From contig CM063498.1 of assembly GCA_032207245.1 (NCBI GenBank), positions 52,686,169-52,750,168 on the forward strand: a stretch of 64,000 nt of DNA, read 5' to 3'. The position numbers and the translations under genes are program-made. The stretch's first letter is position 1; the number at the start of each line of letters is the position of its first letter. This DNA is from Pardosa pseudoannulata (lineage: Eukaryota; Arthropoda; Arachnida; Araneae; Lycosidae). Below, piece after piece: positions 36,539 to 46,972 of the stretch. Below the pieces are notes generated by a model. That model was not told the DNA's origin. It saw nothing but the letters and a program-made list of their open reading frames with translations, and made no database searches.

Positions 36539-36760
36539 ATGAGGAATTTTAATTTAATCTAATTACGTTTGTGATGACTGTAAGCGTGTTGGCACCAAGT
36601 ATTTTTAAAATAATTGTTTTTCTTACTTTTCAATCAAATTAGTCCAATTTATAGTTTATTTAAAAACACTTTGCAAATTTTGAATTTTCAACGTTAAAAC
36701 AAGACAACGTCTGTCGGGTTGTCTAGTATACTTAGAATTTTGTTTTTTATTTTAAAATTT

Positions 36761-36891
36761 GTTTAAAATAGTCATGCGTAATAATTAAATTGTCTTTCGT
36801 TGTAGTAATTACATTAATAATAATATGATGGATATTAATAAGTCCTTATTTATTCTTATTTTTAGTTGTGTTTCACCATTTGATGAGATAG
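36761..36891 (+). repeat. Exact 131-bp direct repeat, copy 1
   Basis: Identical without indels to 37390-37520 (offset 629 bp), from GTTTAAAATAGTCATGCG to CATTTGATGAGATAG. Located just outside the Helitron 3' end. Confidence 0.95.
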
Positions 36892-37389
36892 GTGTTGTCA
36901 AATGAAACACCTTGGTTTTTTCACTCATACACAAAATACTAGTCAAAAGTACGTGTCTTAATCTAACCTTTGGCCAGGCCGACTTCTCAACTCCATAAAA
37001 TAGTCAGCTTCTAATTGGGTCAGGGAAATTTATCCCAACGAATTTAATAATACAAGTTCTTACTTAAGCGGCTCATTTTAACTTGTTTGTTACTTCATAA
37101 GTCGATCTGCGTAATGAGGGGTGCAAAAACAACTTCGCTTTATGAGGTTCTGCTCGTCATGGTTCTGGGTTGGCCTATTTTAGTAAGGTCAAATGTATTC
37201 ATTTTTGTAATCGTTTTCAATGTTTTTTTCTTTTACTAGTAGTGATATTGTTTAACAGTTAAGATACCAGTTTAAAGGATTCTATACCATTTTTATTTGC
37301 CTTAAACCTTTTCTTTGTATGTTTTAAGTAAATTAAACGTTAGTTTTATTTTTAAAAGTTGATGGTAAATTAATTTCAGGATTTAAAGG
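36892..37389. other. Spacer with a possible pogo-type terminus
   Basis: CTTCGCTTTATGAGGTTCTG near 37134-37155 resembles the right inverted end of a pogo/Tigger element, but no matching left end is clear. Otherwise nothing recognised. Confidence 0.35.
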
Positions 37390-37520
37390 GTTTAAAATAG
37401 TCATGCGTAATAATTAAATTGTCTTTCGTTGTAGTAATTACATTAATAATAATATGATGGATATTAATAAGTCCTTATTTATTCTTATTTTTAGTTGTGT
37501 TTCACCATTTGATGAGATAG
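37390..37520 (+). repeat. Exact 131-bp direct repeat, copy 2
   Basis: Identical to 36761-36891. Confidence 0.95.
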
Positions 37521-37904
37521 AAATATAGAATTTTCAAGCCACTATATCCTTAAACATTAGAAAGGAAAGAAAAAACATTCAGAATGACATCTGTTCTATA
37601 AAAAACTGAAATTGATAAATAGGCCTAGAAAAACTGAAACTGGAATGCTGTTTGAAAGAAGAAAAAAACATTTCAAATAGTTGAAGTGAAATAAATCCGA
37701 TATTACTTTCGGAAAATAATAAGTTACAGAACATAAGCTTTTATGAACTGAAGCGTAGAGTTCTTTGGAAGCGATCCATGTTTAGAGGCCAAAAGATTGA
37801 TTCACTTACAGTAAGATTTATAGTATTTTAATACAGAAAATATTGAAGGAGGAAAATTTTGTTTCTAAATGAATTAACATTGAACATTATTAGATATTAA
37901 CAGA
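37521..37904. other. Unannotated AT-rich sequence
   Basis: No gene or repeat recognised. Confidence 0.4.
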
Positions 37905-38915
37905 ATATGTTGTTGTTGGTGTTGTTTCTGATGATACTTGGTCAAACCAAGCACAATTGAGCTTTACGCTATTCGTATTGTAACGTCACGGGATCCTAGG
38001 GTAGCGTGTGGGTGTCGAAGTGGTTATGACACGAAGTACAGCTTAGAAACAATAACAACGTTTATTCTTGATTAAAATGGAGTATGTACAAATTTTCCAA
38101 ATGGAAATCACAGAGCTCAGGCGGGCTGGTGCGGACCTAAAAGTCCCAGGTTCAAGGCGAACCTAAAAAAATACTCTGCGGACAGGTGCCTGCAGATACT
38201 GTTGTACAGGGTTACAACTGGGTCTCCTTGAGTCCCACACAAAGCTGGAGTAAAGCTCTCAAAAAAAAAATAAATAAATAAATAAACAACTAACCACCAC
38301 AAGTCGAACTTCTGTCCATTCTCTCCTCCGGGAAACTCTTCGGCGAAAAACTCGCACCGCCTGACGTCACCTTTCGCCTCTTCTCATTGGCTTTTTCTTT
38401 CCGCGTCGCTGCCCTGGTAGCTTCTGATTGGCTTCTTCGGTGGCGCCTCACTGTCTGACATTTCGTTGTACCGTTAGTCCTTCCGATTCACTTCGGACAT
38501 CTCAAGGAATGGTTGAAGCGACAACCCTTTGTAGTGTAGTGTGGAAAACATAACCAGAGTGTCGCCCTGCCCTGGGCTTTAACAAAACCTCTTTGTGAAG
38601 CCAATGAGGTGCGACATCACAATATTAAGACAAAGGGAAGCGCTTTTAATTTTTTAACGAGCACCTCAAGGGTGAAAGTACGACTTTTGCTCAAGTTGGT
38701 CTCCGTAATTTTGAAGCATTAATTTTGAAGACCCATAGGCTTGGTCTGCCACAACCAGGGGTATCGATTGAGAATTGGAGGATATTATGACTACGAACAT
38801 ATTTTACGTGTCCCAGTTACCTTTAACAAACAAGGCACATTTTAGGCAAGCTTGGGCTCCGAACCCGCAACTTTCCAGTTACGAGAGCGTTGACTTTGTT
38901 GACTGAGCATAAACA
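37905..38915 (-). mobile_element. tRNA-Thr-like SINE interrupted by LTR C
   Basis: Minus-strand order: a tRNA-like head at 38915-38840 with CAACGCTCTCGTAACTGG and GCGGGTTCGGAGCC (B box); a body through GTCGTACTTTCACCCTTG (near 38680); then, after skipping 37979-38621, the tail CTTGGTTTGACCAAG near 37950. The copy at 30870-31085 has the same body and tail without interruption. Ends in an ACAACACCAACAACAAC-like tail. Confidence 0.8.
37979..38621 (-). mobile_element. Solo LTR C, 643 bp, inserted in a SINE
   Basis: Begins TGTAACGTCACGG and ends GCGACATCACA, flanked by GTAT (37975-37978) and ATAT (38622-38625). Removing it restores CGTATTAAGAC, which matches CGTATTAAGGC in the uninterrupted SINE at 30870-31085. 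AATAAA is at 38066-38061 on the minus strand, and CCAAT-type motifs (AGCCAATCAGAAG, AGCCAATGAGAAG on the minus strand) lie upstream, so it reads as a minus-oriented LTR with U3 to the right. Much more G/C-rich than its surroundings. The 61-residue minus frame inside is incidental. No internal retrotransposon region is present. Confidence 0.82.
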
Positions 38916-39109
38916 GAATAAGGTATATGTAGAGTAATAATACTTTTTCACAATGGAAGGTAAATCTTTGTGCTGCAATATAGCATAAAATGCAAAATCA
39001 ACGTAAGTGAAAGATAGATATAGATTGAAAGTAGGAAGACAGTTGTTTCACGGCTTCGAGCGAGCTACACTCTCAATGCTCAAACACTAGGTGACTTTTA
39101 AAAGCAGAT
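38916..39109. other. Unannotated sequence
   Basis: Nothing recognised between two SINE loci. Confidence 0.35.
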
Positions 39110-39470
39110 TGATTTGGTCGGTTTTGGAGTTCTACTGTAGACTTTTTTGAAACAATCGAGCTAATAAGAACAACACCGAACGATGACCGAATGGTTAGGG
39201 TGCTGGTCGGAGTTCATGGGTTCAAATCCCACTATGACATGGATGTTCGTAGCCGTTCGGAATAGGCTTTAAGCAGTAGGTCTCTGTATCATTAGCCCTC
39301 ATGTTGCAAAAAGTAGACCGTAGAGCTCCCAAACCAAAAAATTAAGAACACGACCTACTGCTTAAAGGTAATTTCGAACGGCTCCAAGCATCTGTGCTAC
39401 AGTGAGAGTCGAACCGGTAACCTTAGTGAGATCACCGCACTAACCATTAGGCCATCACTCGGTTTAAAAG
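39110..39470 (-). mobile_element. SINE (GGTTTGG family) interrupted by another SINE
   Basis: The outer copy is on the minus strand: tail near 39118-39172 (GGTTTTGGAGTTCTACTGTAG), and the rest from 39343 (CGACCTACTGCTTAAAGG) to the tRNA-like head ending CTAACCATTAGGCCATCACTC. The gap is filled by the inner SINE. Confidence 0.85.
39173..39342 (+). mobile_element. Inner SINE (GGTTTGG family), head-to-tail on plus strand
   Basis: Plus-strand order: CCGAACGATGACCGAATGGT (A box), GGGTTCAAATCCCAC (B box), GGATGTTCGTAGCCGTTCGG, then AGACCGTAGAGCTCCCAAAC and an A-rich end. TAAGAACA at 39165-39172 and 39343-39350 is the target duplication. It is younger than the outer, oppositely oriented SINE. Confidence 0.88.
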
Positions 39471-39715
39471 GAGATTGAGCGGAGAGAGCAGGATTTCGAT
39501 GGCTTATTTACCCACACTCGCGAAATATGCAAGGACGCGTACACTCAAAAGAATGCAATGCAACACAAAACAAATGGTGAGATATAAAAAAAGAACAAAT
39601 GGAAAGAGCGAAAGGAGAAAAAGGAACAGAGGATATTTGACTCAACAACTGTTAATGTTTTAAATTTCATTTCCATTTATTTATTATTTTTAAAAAGTAG
39701 TATTTATTTATTTGT
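39471..39715. other. Unannotated sequence
   Basis: A 62-residue Arg/Lys-rich frame at 39475-39663 has no recognised motif. Confidence 0.35.
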
Positions 39716-39795
39716 TTTAATAATAAAAATAATAACAATAATAATAATGCTAGTGATATAATTATTATTATTGTTATTATTATTATTATCATTTA
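39716..39795. repeat. (AAT)n/(ATT)n hairpin
   Basis: AATAATAACAATAATAATAA is followed after about 12 bases by TTATTATTATTGTTATTATT, a perfect or near-perfect inverted trinucleotide repeat including the internal AAC/GTT variant. Confidence 0.9.
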
Positions 39796-40546
39796 TTAGC
39801 TACCAGCAAGTGTACTCGTGCTTCGCTACGGTGAACTTTTAAACAAAGATTTTTTTTTCGTGAATACCTATCTAAATTCCTCACAGTTCAGTTCGAGTCA
39901 TGAGAGTCACTGAGAGTTGTACTTTTTGTTGTTAGACTATCGTTGATAAATATTTCATTGTAAAGTAAAAATTAACCAAGAATTAAATTTAAAATTAGTT
40001 CTTATATAAAAATGCTATAATTTGCGTCACATAGAAATGAAAGTTAATCACTTTATATCTAAATTTCCAGGTCAAATCGAATTGATTCTACGCAGTTGAT
40101 GTTTAAATAATATAAAATAAGAAATGTATAAATGAGATATTTAAAGGAATGACGTCATAATGATAAAAAAATATCCTTTTCACCTATTTATTATGTGATA
40201 AATTGGAAATTTTAATCTCCTGCTTTTTACCGAGGAAAACGGCGCTTAAAATAATTACATGGGATTAACGTCCCATGACGTCACATTGCTAGAAATTATT
40301 GCTTCTTTCACTGAGTTATGATGAGATAAATTAAAAAGGTAATCGTTTGCGTTTAACCGGGGAAAATAATATTTGGAATAAGAATAATGACATGAAACGA
40401 TCGAAAAAGGGGTAAGGTATGGATTTGGAACGTTAAAAATTTCCCAAAACCTTCCTAGGAATATACCTAATAATTTCCTAAATTTTCACGGCAATTGGAT
40501 GCATGGTTTTTGAGTCTATCGAGTATAGACAGACAGACACAAATTC

Positions 40547-40548
<2 letters not shown>
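39796..40548 (+). repeat. Non-LTR-like dispersed repeat, copy 1 (related to 54040-54440)
   Basis: Opens near CGTGCTTCGCTACGGTGAAC and closes GACAGACAGACACAAATTCA before a TA array, words common at the ends of arthropod RTE-like and related LINE 3' ends. CACCTATTTATTATGTGATA and other blocks recur at 54040-54440. No coding frame. Family assignment is tentative. Confidence 0.55.

Positions 40549-40617
<69 letters not shown>
40549..40617. repeat. (TA)n microsatellite
   Basis: Pure TA directly after the presumed 3' end of the non-LTR-like repeat; may be its expanded tail. Confidence 0.95.
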
Positions 40618-41139
40618 TTATTATTATTTTTATGCGGAACAAAATTATATAAAAAAGATTTCAAAATCTTAAAATCAGAAGAGCCGGTTATAAGATTGAC
40701 CAACATTCGTATATTTTTGAAAATATGGAAAGCTTCCTAAAAGTCAATAATAAGATGGGAATCACATTTTCCTTAGAATACACATAAATATGTATGTATT
40801 GAAAAATAGATCATTTATCATTCAAATCACGTATTCATGTGTAAATGTACATCTGAATTGTGGCACATTCGACTTTGAAAAGGTTGAAGTACTACAGAAC
40901 AAGTAATTCTGTAAACATACCGTTATTATACTCTTTGCCAATTTATTTCAAGTAAAAGAAGTTTAAATTTTAAAGTTTATACGTTACCACCCACCTTGAG
41001 CCTTTTGTAATAACAAGACGAACGAGGATCATTTCTAGTTTGCTCACGTTTTCAAGAAAGGCAGCGTATTCATCAGTATTCATTTAGGGATGTCTGTTTA
41101 TTATAGTCCTATTTTGCATATAAAATCAGTAGTGCGTCC
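40618..41139. other. Unannotated sequence
   Basis: No gene recognised. It may include upstream LINE sequence too decayed to read. Confidence 0.35.
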
Positions 41140-42620
41140 GTGCAAAGTTCTCATTTTGGTTGTTCGATTTTGAGATCTACAGTTTTGCTAGATAAACAAC
41201 ATTTAAATTTTCATCCAACTATCCTCTTGCGTTTTTTACTTGATTCCCCCAGAAAGATAAAACAACTGAGTGGAGACAATATATATTTATATACTAACAG
41301 TCTTTCAGTTATCAAGAGCCTAGAACAATTAGTAATGTAGCGTACTGGGGCTCTAAGTGAGCCCGAAAAAGTATAGCGGAGGCCTACGTACAGACTAAAA
41401 ATATTTATTTAGAAACACAATGTTGAAGTTATGATAAATACAGATGAAACGATGAATATCAACAAATGAAAATGATGATCGTTGCAGGAATCAGCTTCCT
41501 AATTGTTTTGGAGAGAAAAAAAAGGGGGACGACGACACTCAGTCCCTTGCCTGGACGTTCTCGGCCGATGAGTTCACAGGAGACTCGATCGGTCAGAAAT
41601 TCTCTCTGGGTCTCGAACTCTGGCCTTTTTATATCGTCGTCTCCGCAAAATGTCCCTCTCAGTTGATCGGGCAGCTGGTTGATGACGTGGTGGGGAAACC
41701 GCTGGTAGACTTGCTCTCGCCAAACAGGTGCAAGGGAAGTTTGCCGTAATCGGGAGCAATCTCGCCGATCATTAATCGATGTCCCTGGACAAGCCTTTGG
41801 AGAATAAGATAAGAAAGTATTGTTTCTTCCCTTGCAATGTAGAGGATTTCTGTCGTGTGAGAGTCTTTCTTCGGGATGCCATTGAAAAGAACACTGAAAA
41901 CACTTCGCCAGCATCCCAATGAATTTTTCAGACAGAATGATTTAGATGGTCCTCTGTGTTAACAATCCTCTGTTCAGCATCCTTTTATGCACGAAACAGC
42001 ATCCTTTCCCTAGGTAGAAGAGCTCAGTTCGAATGCTCACAAAAGGCCCGTTCACTATTACCACTTTATGCAGTTTTTTCTCACTGTCGTAGATAAGTCT
42101 GTATCTGGAAATTTAATGTAATTAGAATAAGTTACAGTACCGAAATCCAAATTAATTACCGAGATACAAAAGAATACAAAAACATGAATAACCCAACAAT
42201 TAATATAATTTGGATCAAAGATCATACGGTGAATAGTGGTAATGAATATGCAGATATTTAACAAAGAACGCCACGAAATCAATAAATTACAAACCAATAC
42301 AGCTCCCGGTATCAATACTTAAAATATATGAAAGAAAACATTAATAAAGATTGGCAAGATTATTGGGACAATAGTGAAAAAGGAAGAGAAAACCTTTACT
42401 ATAATGTGTAAAGTAGAACAAAAGTTAAAATTCAAAAATAACATATTAAATTATTTCATAACCGGTCATGTAAGTTTCCCAACCTACTTGTATCGAATTG
42501 GAAAACTAGATTCACAAAATTGTAAATGTGGAATGATAGGCAACCCTCAGCATTATATGCAAGTACGATGTAATCTCGTTCCGATGTTTATTAAAAAATA
42601 CAAAAACGAAACACAGATAT
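41140..42620 (+). pseudogene. R1/I-type LINE RNase H and C-terminal fragment, split by LTR D
   Basis: 41140-41335 reads NIYLYTNSLSVIKSLEQL, the DS-containing strand of a retrotransposon RNase H (usual YTDS; here YTNS, so the acidic residue is lost). Skipping the LTR at 41336-42136, the frame continues VPKSKLITEIQK, then INIIWIKDHTVNSGNEYAD (the His...GNExAD motif of RNase H). WQDYWDNSEKGREN and GHVSFPTYLYRIGK, with NCKCG, are the post-RNase H region of R1/I/Jockey-type LINEs. Stops and frame changes occur between blocks (for example the stop after EYADI). Reverse transcriptase and endonuclease are not visible. Dead fragment. Confidence 0.82.
41336..42136 (-). mobile_element. Solo LTR D, 801 bp, inserted in a LINE RNase H
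   Basis: Begins TGTAGCGTACTGGGG and ends AAGTTACA, flanked by GTAA (41332-41335) and GTAC (42137-42140). Removing it rejoins the LINE frame exactly: SLEQLV then PKSKLITEIQ. On the minus strand TATAAAAAGG is at 41633-41624 and AATAAA at 41409-41404, with a 68-bp U5. G/C-rich interior. Overlapping frames of up to 151 residues on the minus strand (41459-41914) show no gag, pol or env motif. No partner LTR or internal region. Confidence 0.85.
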
Positions 42621-42986
42621 AATATTTTAAAAAAATAGATAATAATCAAAATCATATTAAAAAGTTAAAGGAAATTTATAATATATCAAATTCAAACCAC
42701 TCTTATATACAAATTAAATTTTAAAATTTTAAAATGAAGGAAAGTATTTAGTAAAATTAGTGATAGTGATAAAAAAAAGTTTTTTTTTAAATTTGAAGTC
42801 AATAATTCAGTGTATAACATTAATATAAATAATGTCGAAAGGTTCTCCCCACCCATTTAGGCTTTTGCATCCATAAACTCCTCAGTTGGATGTGGGTGGT
42901 GGTCATATAAGTCCTCTTGCGTTTCAAGTTGTCTTTAAATTGGTGGATACGCATATACATACAAATACATATGTGTCAATATGCAA
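42621..42986. other. Unannotated sequence
   Basis: AT-rich, possibly the 3' untranslated part of the LINE. No other feature seen. Confidence 0.4.
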
Positions 42987-43590
42987 TTAACTCGTTGACT
43001 GCCAGACGAATTTTTGATGATTTTTCCAAGGCGCCGACGTGAACTTTTCATTATACCATGCATATGCTGAAATATTATTTACAGCAGATAAAATGAGTTA
43101 TAAAATCATGCTTGAAGCAGTTTTCATGGTGGATGCAGTTTCCGGTGACTCCCACTGCGCGGTAGGCACTTGTTACGATTGTCCTTTTCTTTGAAAGAAT
43201 CTTAGCATTTGTGCTTCGATTGCTAAGTGACTACTCTCATTCTTTAGCATTCAAAGCAGATAGGAAGAACTAGAGCAAAGAATTTGTCTAAAAAAGTGGC
43301 GACATATTGTTCCGATTGCGTTGATTCAAATTTTCTTTGAATTGAAAGCTTCAATCTGAGTCATCGAAATATGCAGTGATAAAATGTATATTTTTCATGT
43401 ACTAATAAAGTTATTTTTGTATGTTCTATACTGCATTAGTCTTTTCAAACCTTTATAATAACAATGGTATTATTGAAAAATTTATCAGTATCCGTATTTA
43501 CTATAATTATGTACTTTTAATATTTGCTGCATCGCTCGCCAAGTCGAGTGCCGGTCACTGATGACTAACATGGCAGTCAACGTTTTATTA
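42987..43590. mobile_element. piggyBac-like MITE, about 600 bp
   Basis: TTAACTCGTTGACTGCCAGA at the left and TGGCAGTCAACGTTTTATTA at the right form inverted ends (GTTGACTGCCA/TGGCAGTCAAC). The left flank is TTAA; the right TTAA is degenerate. TTAA next to a GACTGCC terminus is typical of piggyBac-derived MITEs. No transposase. Confidence 0.6.
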
Positions 43591-43745
43591 GTTTAATTTG
43601 ACACAACAACTTCACAAGCTTTATATCTACTTATGTATATGCTGATGCATGTAAGTGTCGCGAGACAAATGTAAAATGTATCTGACAATGACAACTGCCA
43701 GGGAAATTATGCATTGTTTAAATTGTTTGGGAACATTACTGTAAC

Positions 43746-44617
43746 CAGTGGCGTGCGGTCCATATGTGCACTGCACACCCTGGAAAATTTATGAGGGACA
43801 ATAATTTTCGGCACCTATGTCTACCTATCTTTACATGGTATATAATAAATATTATTTATAATATATTCAAATATTATGTTGATTTGCTTCCCTGTATTCC
43901 CGCAGTAAAGTAATTTCGGTGATGTATTATATTTATTGAAATAATTCGCTGAAAGACAATGTTGTTTTGTTAGACAAAAAAAAAAAAAAAAGAGAAACGA
44001 ATTTTAACAGAGCAGTCAAAATTTTACCGTTCATTGTGTCTTACAGACAGCATATAAGTTATATCTGTAACACCATATCCATGGTTTTGTTTTTAAAAAT
44101 TATCAAGATTTTTTTTGCAGAATATATGATTTCCAAATGTTAAAAACAATTAATAAATATAATTTAAACCACTGACAGAACAAGAAACAGTTCGTTCTAT
44201 TGTGCCAGCGTTCAGTGAAATCCTCTGCACGTGGAATAGACGTTCGGTTTGTCGGTGCCAATGAGCATCCGGATGAGACACTGCAGCGGCGGGTGCCATG
44301 TGTTGCTACGTTTGCTGAACATACAAGTTTTTATTGGAAGCCCGAAGCGTTGCATTTTCGACACCGATGTGACACCATACAACAAAAGACATGATTTTTG
44401 CTTCAGTGCTAGTAGAATTCTCATAAGTTTAGCTGTTTTTATAGTTATAACTCGACTACTCGTAGGTAAATATTTTATTTATTGTAATCTTTAAATTTAT
44501 ATTCATAATAAATAACCCGTTTTAGAATGGAGAACTCAGAAATCTCAATAATTAAAGATTTATTGGAAAACCCATGTTATCTGCACACCCTGCATGAAAA
44601 CCTACCTCACGCCTTTG
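43746..44617. mobile_element. hAT-type MITE, 872 bp, perfect 8-bp TSD
   Basis: Begins CAGTGGCGTGCGGT and ends, on the opposite strand, CAAAGGCGTGAGGT; 11 of 14 positions match. ACTGTAAC is repeated exactly at 43738-43745 and 44618-44625, the 8-bp duplication expected for hAT elements. Further in, CTGCACACCCTG occurs near both ends in inverted arrangement. No transposase frame; the 64-81 residue frames inside have no motif. Confidence 0.88.
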
Positions 44618-44728
44618 ACTGTAACATTGAAGTTTTGATAAAAGTGAATAGTCTTATATTAACGTTGTCATGAATTGACAATTCTTAATCATTTGTTTAC
44701 AAGCAAAGCACATGTAACTCGAATATAT

Positions 44729-45530
44729 TGTGATGAGGCGATTTAGATCAGTAATATAATTGATTAATTAATACGAGAAGTAAAATACTTGGGATCTAAA
44801 TCTGACCTCATCACATCTTTTGTAAAGGAGAAGAGGATCAATAAAAATTATTTAAACGTCGTGTGTGGGATCCTCGGGCGGGGTTCTGATCCCAGTCCCA
44901 GATTAGAATCGCGTCTCCGTTCATGACACTAAATAAGAATGTGCCTTTGTGGAGTTATTTGTGAGTCCCTAAGGGACAATTGCCCAATTGGAAGGGATAA
45001 GGTTTTCCACGTTGGCTGTTTCAAGGCGGGGTAAAAGAGACCAATTGGATTTTTACAGCTCTCCTGATTGGACGAAGAGAGATAAGAATGGACACAGATG
45101 AAAAATACATAAAACAAAAAAAGTCAAGAAGGGGTGATCGGCAGGAGAGTCGAGTAGTGTTAGAGAGTCGACTGTCATAGTTCTTAGGTCCATAGTTCGA
45201 CGGCAAATGTTCAGGACTCGAGGACAGAGTACGGAGACAAAGGATTTGGGCTCAAGAAAGACCTCGACATCTCGCAACGACTAGAAGTTTCCAGCTCATG
45301 TGCGTTTTCAAAATCACCCCAAGTTATGTAGAAGGACCCAGACCAGTAGTGAGACTGGAGTCAACGTTGTCGTCCCACCAATTGAGATAATACGCAAAGT
45401 ATCTACGTTATTTCACAAGAGCGTCCAAACGGAGTACCGCCTTGGCACACCATATAGATCCACTTATTATAAATATTTAGAAATTGAGATTAAGTTCTCT
45501 CTTTTATATATAGTTACCTAAGTGATAGAA
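44729..45530 (+). repeat. LTR-like dispersed repeat, copy 1 (partner 55161-56290)
   Basis: Begins TGTGATGAGGCGATTTAGAT, which can pair with GATCTAAATCTGACCTCATC at 44792-44813. Shared with the partner: GGGGTTCTGATCCCAGTCC, AGATTAGAATC, GTTATTTRTGAGTCCCTAAG, TTTCAAGGYGGGGTAAAA, CTCTCCYGATTGGACGAA. More G/C-rich than the surroundings. TTTTATATATAG near 45503 could be a TATA box. TG start and gene-free content suggest an LTR, but the 3' end and target duplication are not resolved. Overlapping 61-74 residue frames are incidental. Confidence 0.7.
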
Positions 45531-46505
45531 AATGATTGTCAGATCTTAATTAGTCTGACACATAATTGATGAATGTGTTGAAAAAGTAAATTTTTATGAA
45601 GATTAAATCAGATTGTTTGTATATAGATATGTATATATCATTAAAATAAATTTGCTTTTTTATTTTAAGTTGTTTTCAGTTACTCTTTTTTAGTTTATTA
45701 GTTTTTTTTTATTTTATGTCTGTAGTTTCTAAGAACCTGTGGTTGAATTTAGCACTTAGATGTTTTACACAACGCAACTCAAACAATACTTAGTCTTTGT
45801 GAGTAACCAAAATAATCAACTACTATAAATTGGATCATAGGTAAATGCCTAAATTTAAACTACAGCTACACGAGATATATCACTCCACAATTAAACTTTA
45901 AAACAATTTAAGTAAACAAATAATTTCACATCGGCTCATCATAAAACGGAGCAACGACTTTTTTCAGAACAGTAATCAAAACCGAAAAAATTTGTAGTTA
46001 TTTACAAAGTAAATATATGGGTTGTTATTTTATGAAAATAATTTAACATAAAAGTAGGTAACTTACGTCTCTATTATAAGTCAGTATTATATAAAACCTG
46101 TGTTAGGTACATTATATGCCATTTACAGAATGTCTACATTTGGGTGATAATCTGCTTAAAGAGGATCCAGTTTCTTGTACCTCTGTTTACGTCTAATGCA
46201 TTCCTAATTTTTCTCTCGTAGACATGTATCCCTTGCATGACAACGCATACCTCTAGGGGTCCATAGAGAGTGCTCTAAGAATCCAGAAATAGCACTATAC
46301 TCCTTTGGGAGATAGTTTAACTATGAGTATCTTGGCTGAAACTAGACATTATAAGTAAACAAAAAGGTTACTGTATGCTTTCCAAATCATACCCTTTTAT
46401 CTTCTATCGGTCTATTTATTTCTTTTTTGTAAAAGTCTAGATTCAGAAGGACTTTCATTTCATATTATGAGATGTTAAAACAAGATTATTATTAAATACT
46501 AGAAG
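45531..46505. other. Unannotated AT-rich sequence
   Basis: May contain the true 3' end of the LTR-like repeat. Otherwise nothing recognised. Confidence 0.4.
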
Positions 46506-46880
46506 AACTTTATTTACGAGCTGCCATTTCAATTTTAAATGAGAATACCCTATCATTTGTTCTAATGAAGCTCTTTTTTTCGAAATCGCTACTATTATCA
46601 AAGTTTCGTTTATTGGGATGTGCGTATTTGTAGAACATAATGCATCCTCACATTTGCAATCCCGTTATAATCATTCAAGAAACGGAACTCGAATAACTTT
46701 ATTTACGAGCTGACATTTCAATTTTAAATAAGAATTCCCGATCATTTGTTCTAATGAAGTTTTTTTTTTCGAAATCGGTACCATTATCAAAGCTTCGTTT
46801 ATTGGAATGTGCTTATTTGTTGAAAATAATGCATCTTCACATGTGCAATCCCGTTGTAATAATTCAAGAAATGGAAACTT
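46506..46880 (+). repeat. Tandem duplication, 2 units of about 189 bp
   Basis: AACTTTATTTACGAGCTG at 46506 and 46695; both units contain CATTTGTTCTAATGAAG, CAAAGYTTCGTTTATTGG and ATAATGCATCYTCACA. Units differ at about one base in ten. The 60-residue frame in unit 2 is not preserved in unit 1. Confidence 0.92.
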
Positions 46881-46972
46881 TACTTATATCAATAGCACTT
46901 GCTGCATATTCAACATATCTGTTTCTCCAACTGTAGCGTCTTAACTCAGCTCTATTTTATAGATAAAGGTAA

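Larger units (their letters stand above)
35692..36726 (+). mobile_element. Helitron-like element
   Basis: Starts A|TCTTTATATATAAAATTAT and continues CTCCTCCTAAACGGCTGG and TTTTGATGAAATTTTGTGC, a 5' sequence widespread in arthropod Helitron-type repeats. It ends CTAG|T at 36723-36727, with AGACAAC and GTTGTCT (about 36702-36725) able to pair just before the end. 5'-TC, 3'-CTRR, an A/T target and no target duplication are the Helitron hallmarks. No Rep or helicase coding. It carries the dispersed repeat 35881-36322 and a tRNA-like sequence. Confidence 0.62.

Noticed and set aside
41459..41919. 151-residue minus frame as a gene
   Set aside because: It lies wholly inside LTR D, overlaps other open frames, and shows no retroviral or host motif; G/C-rich composition makes stops rarer.
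44200..44494. hAT transposase inside the 872-bp element
   Set aside because: The short frames on both strands lack the hAT dimerisation or zinc-finger motifs; treated as non-coding MITE interior.
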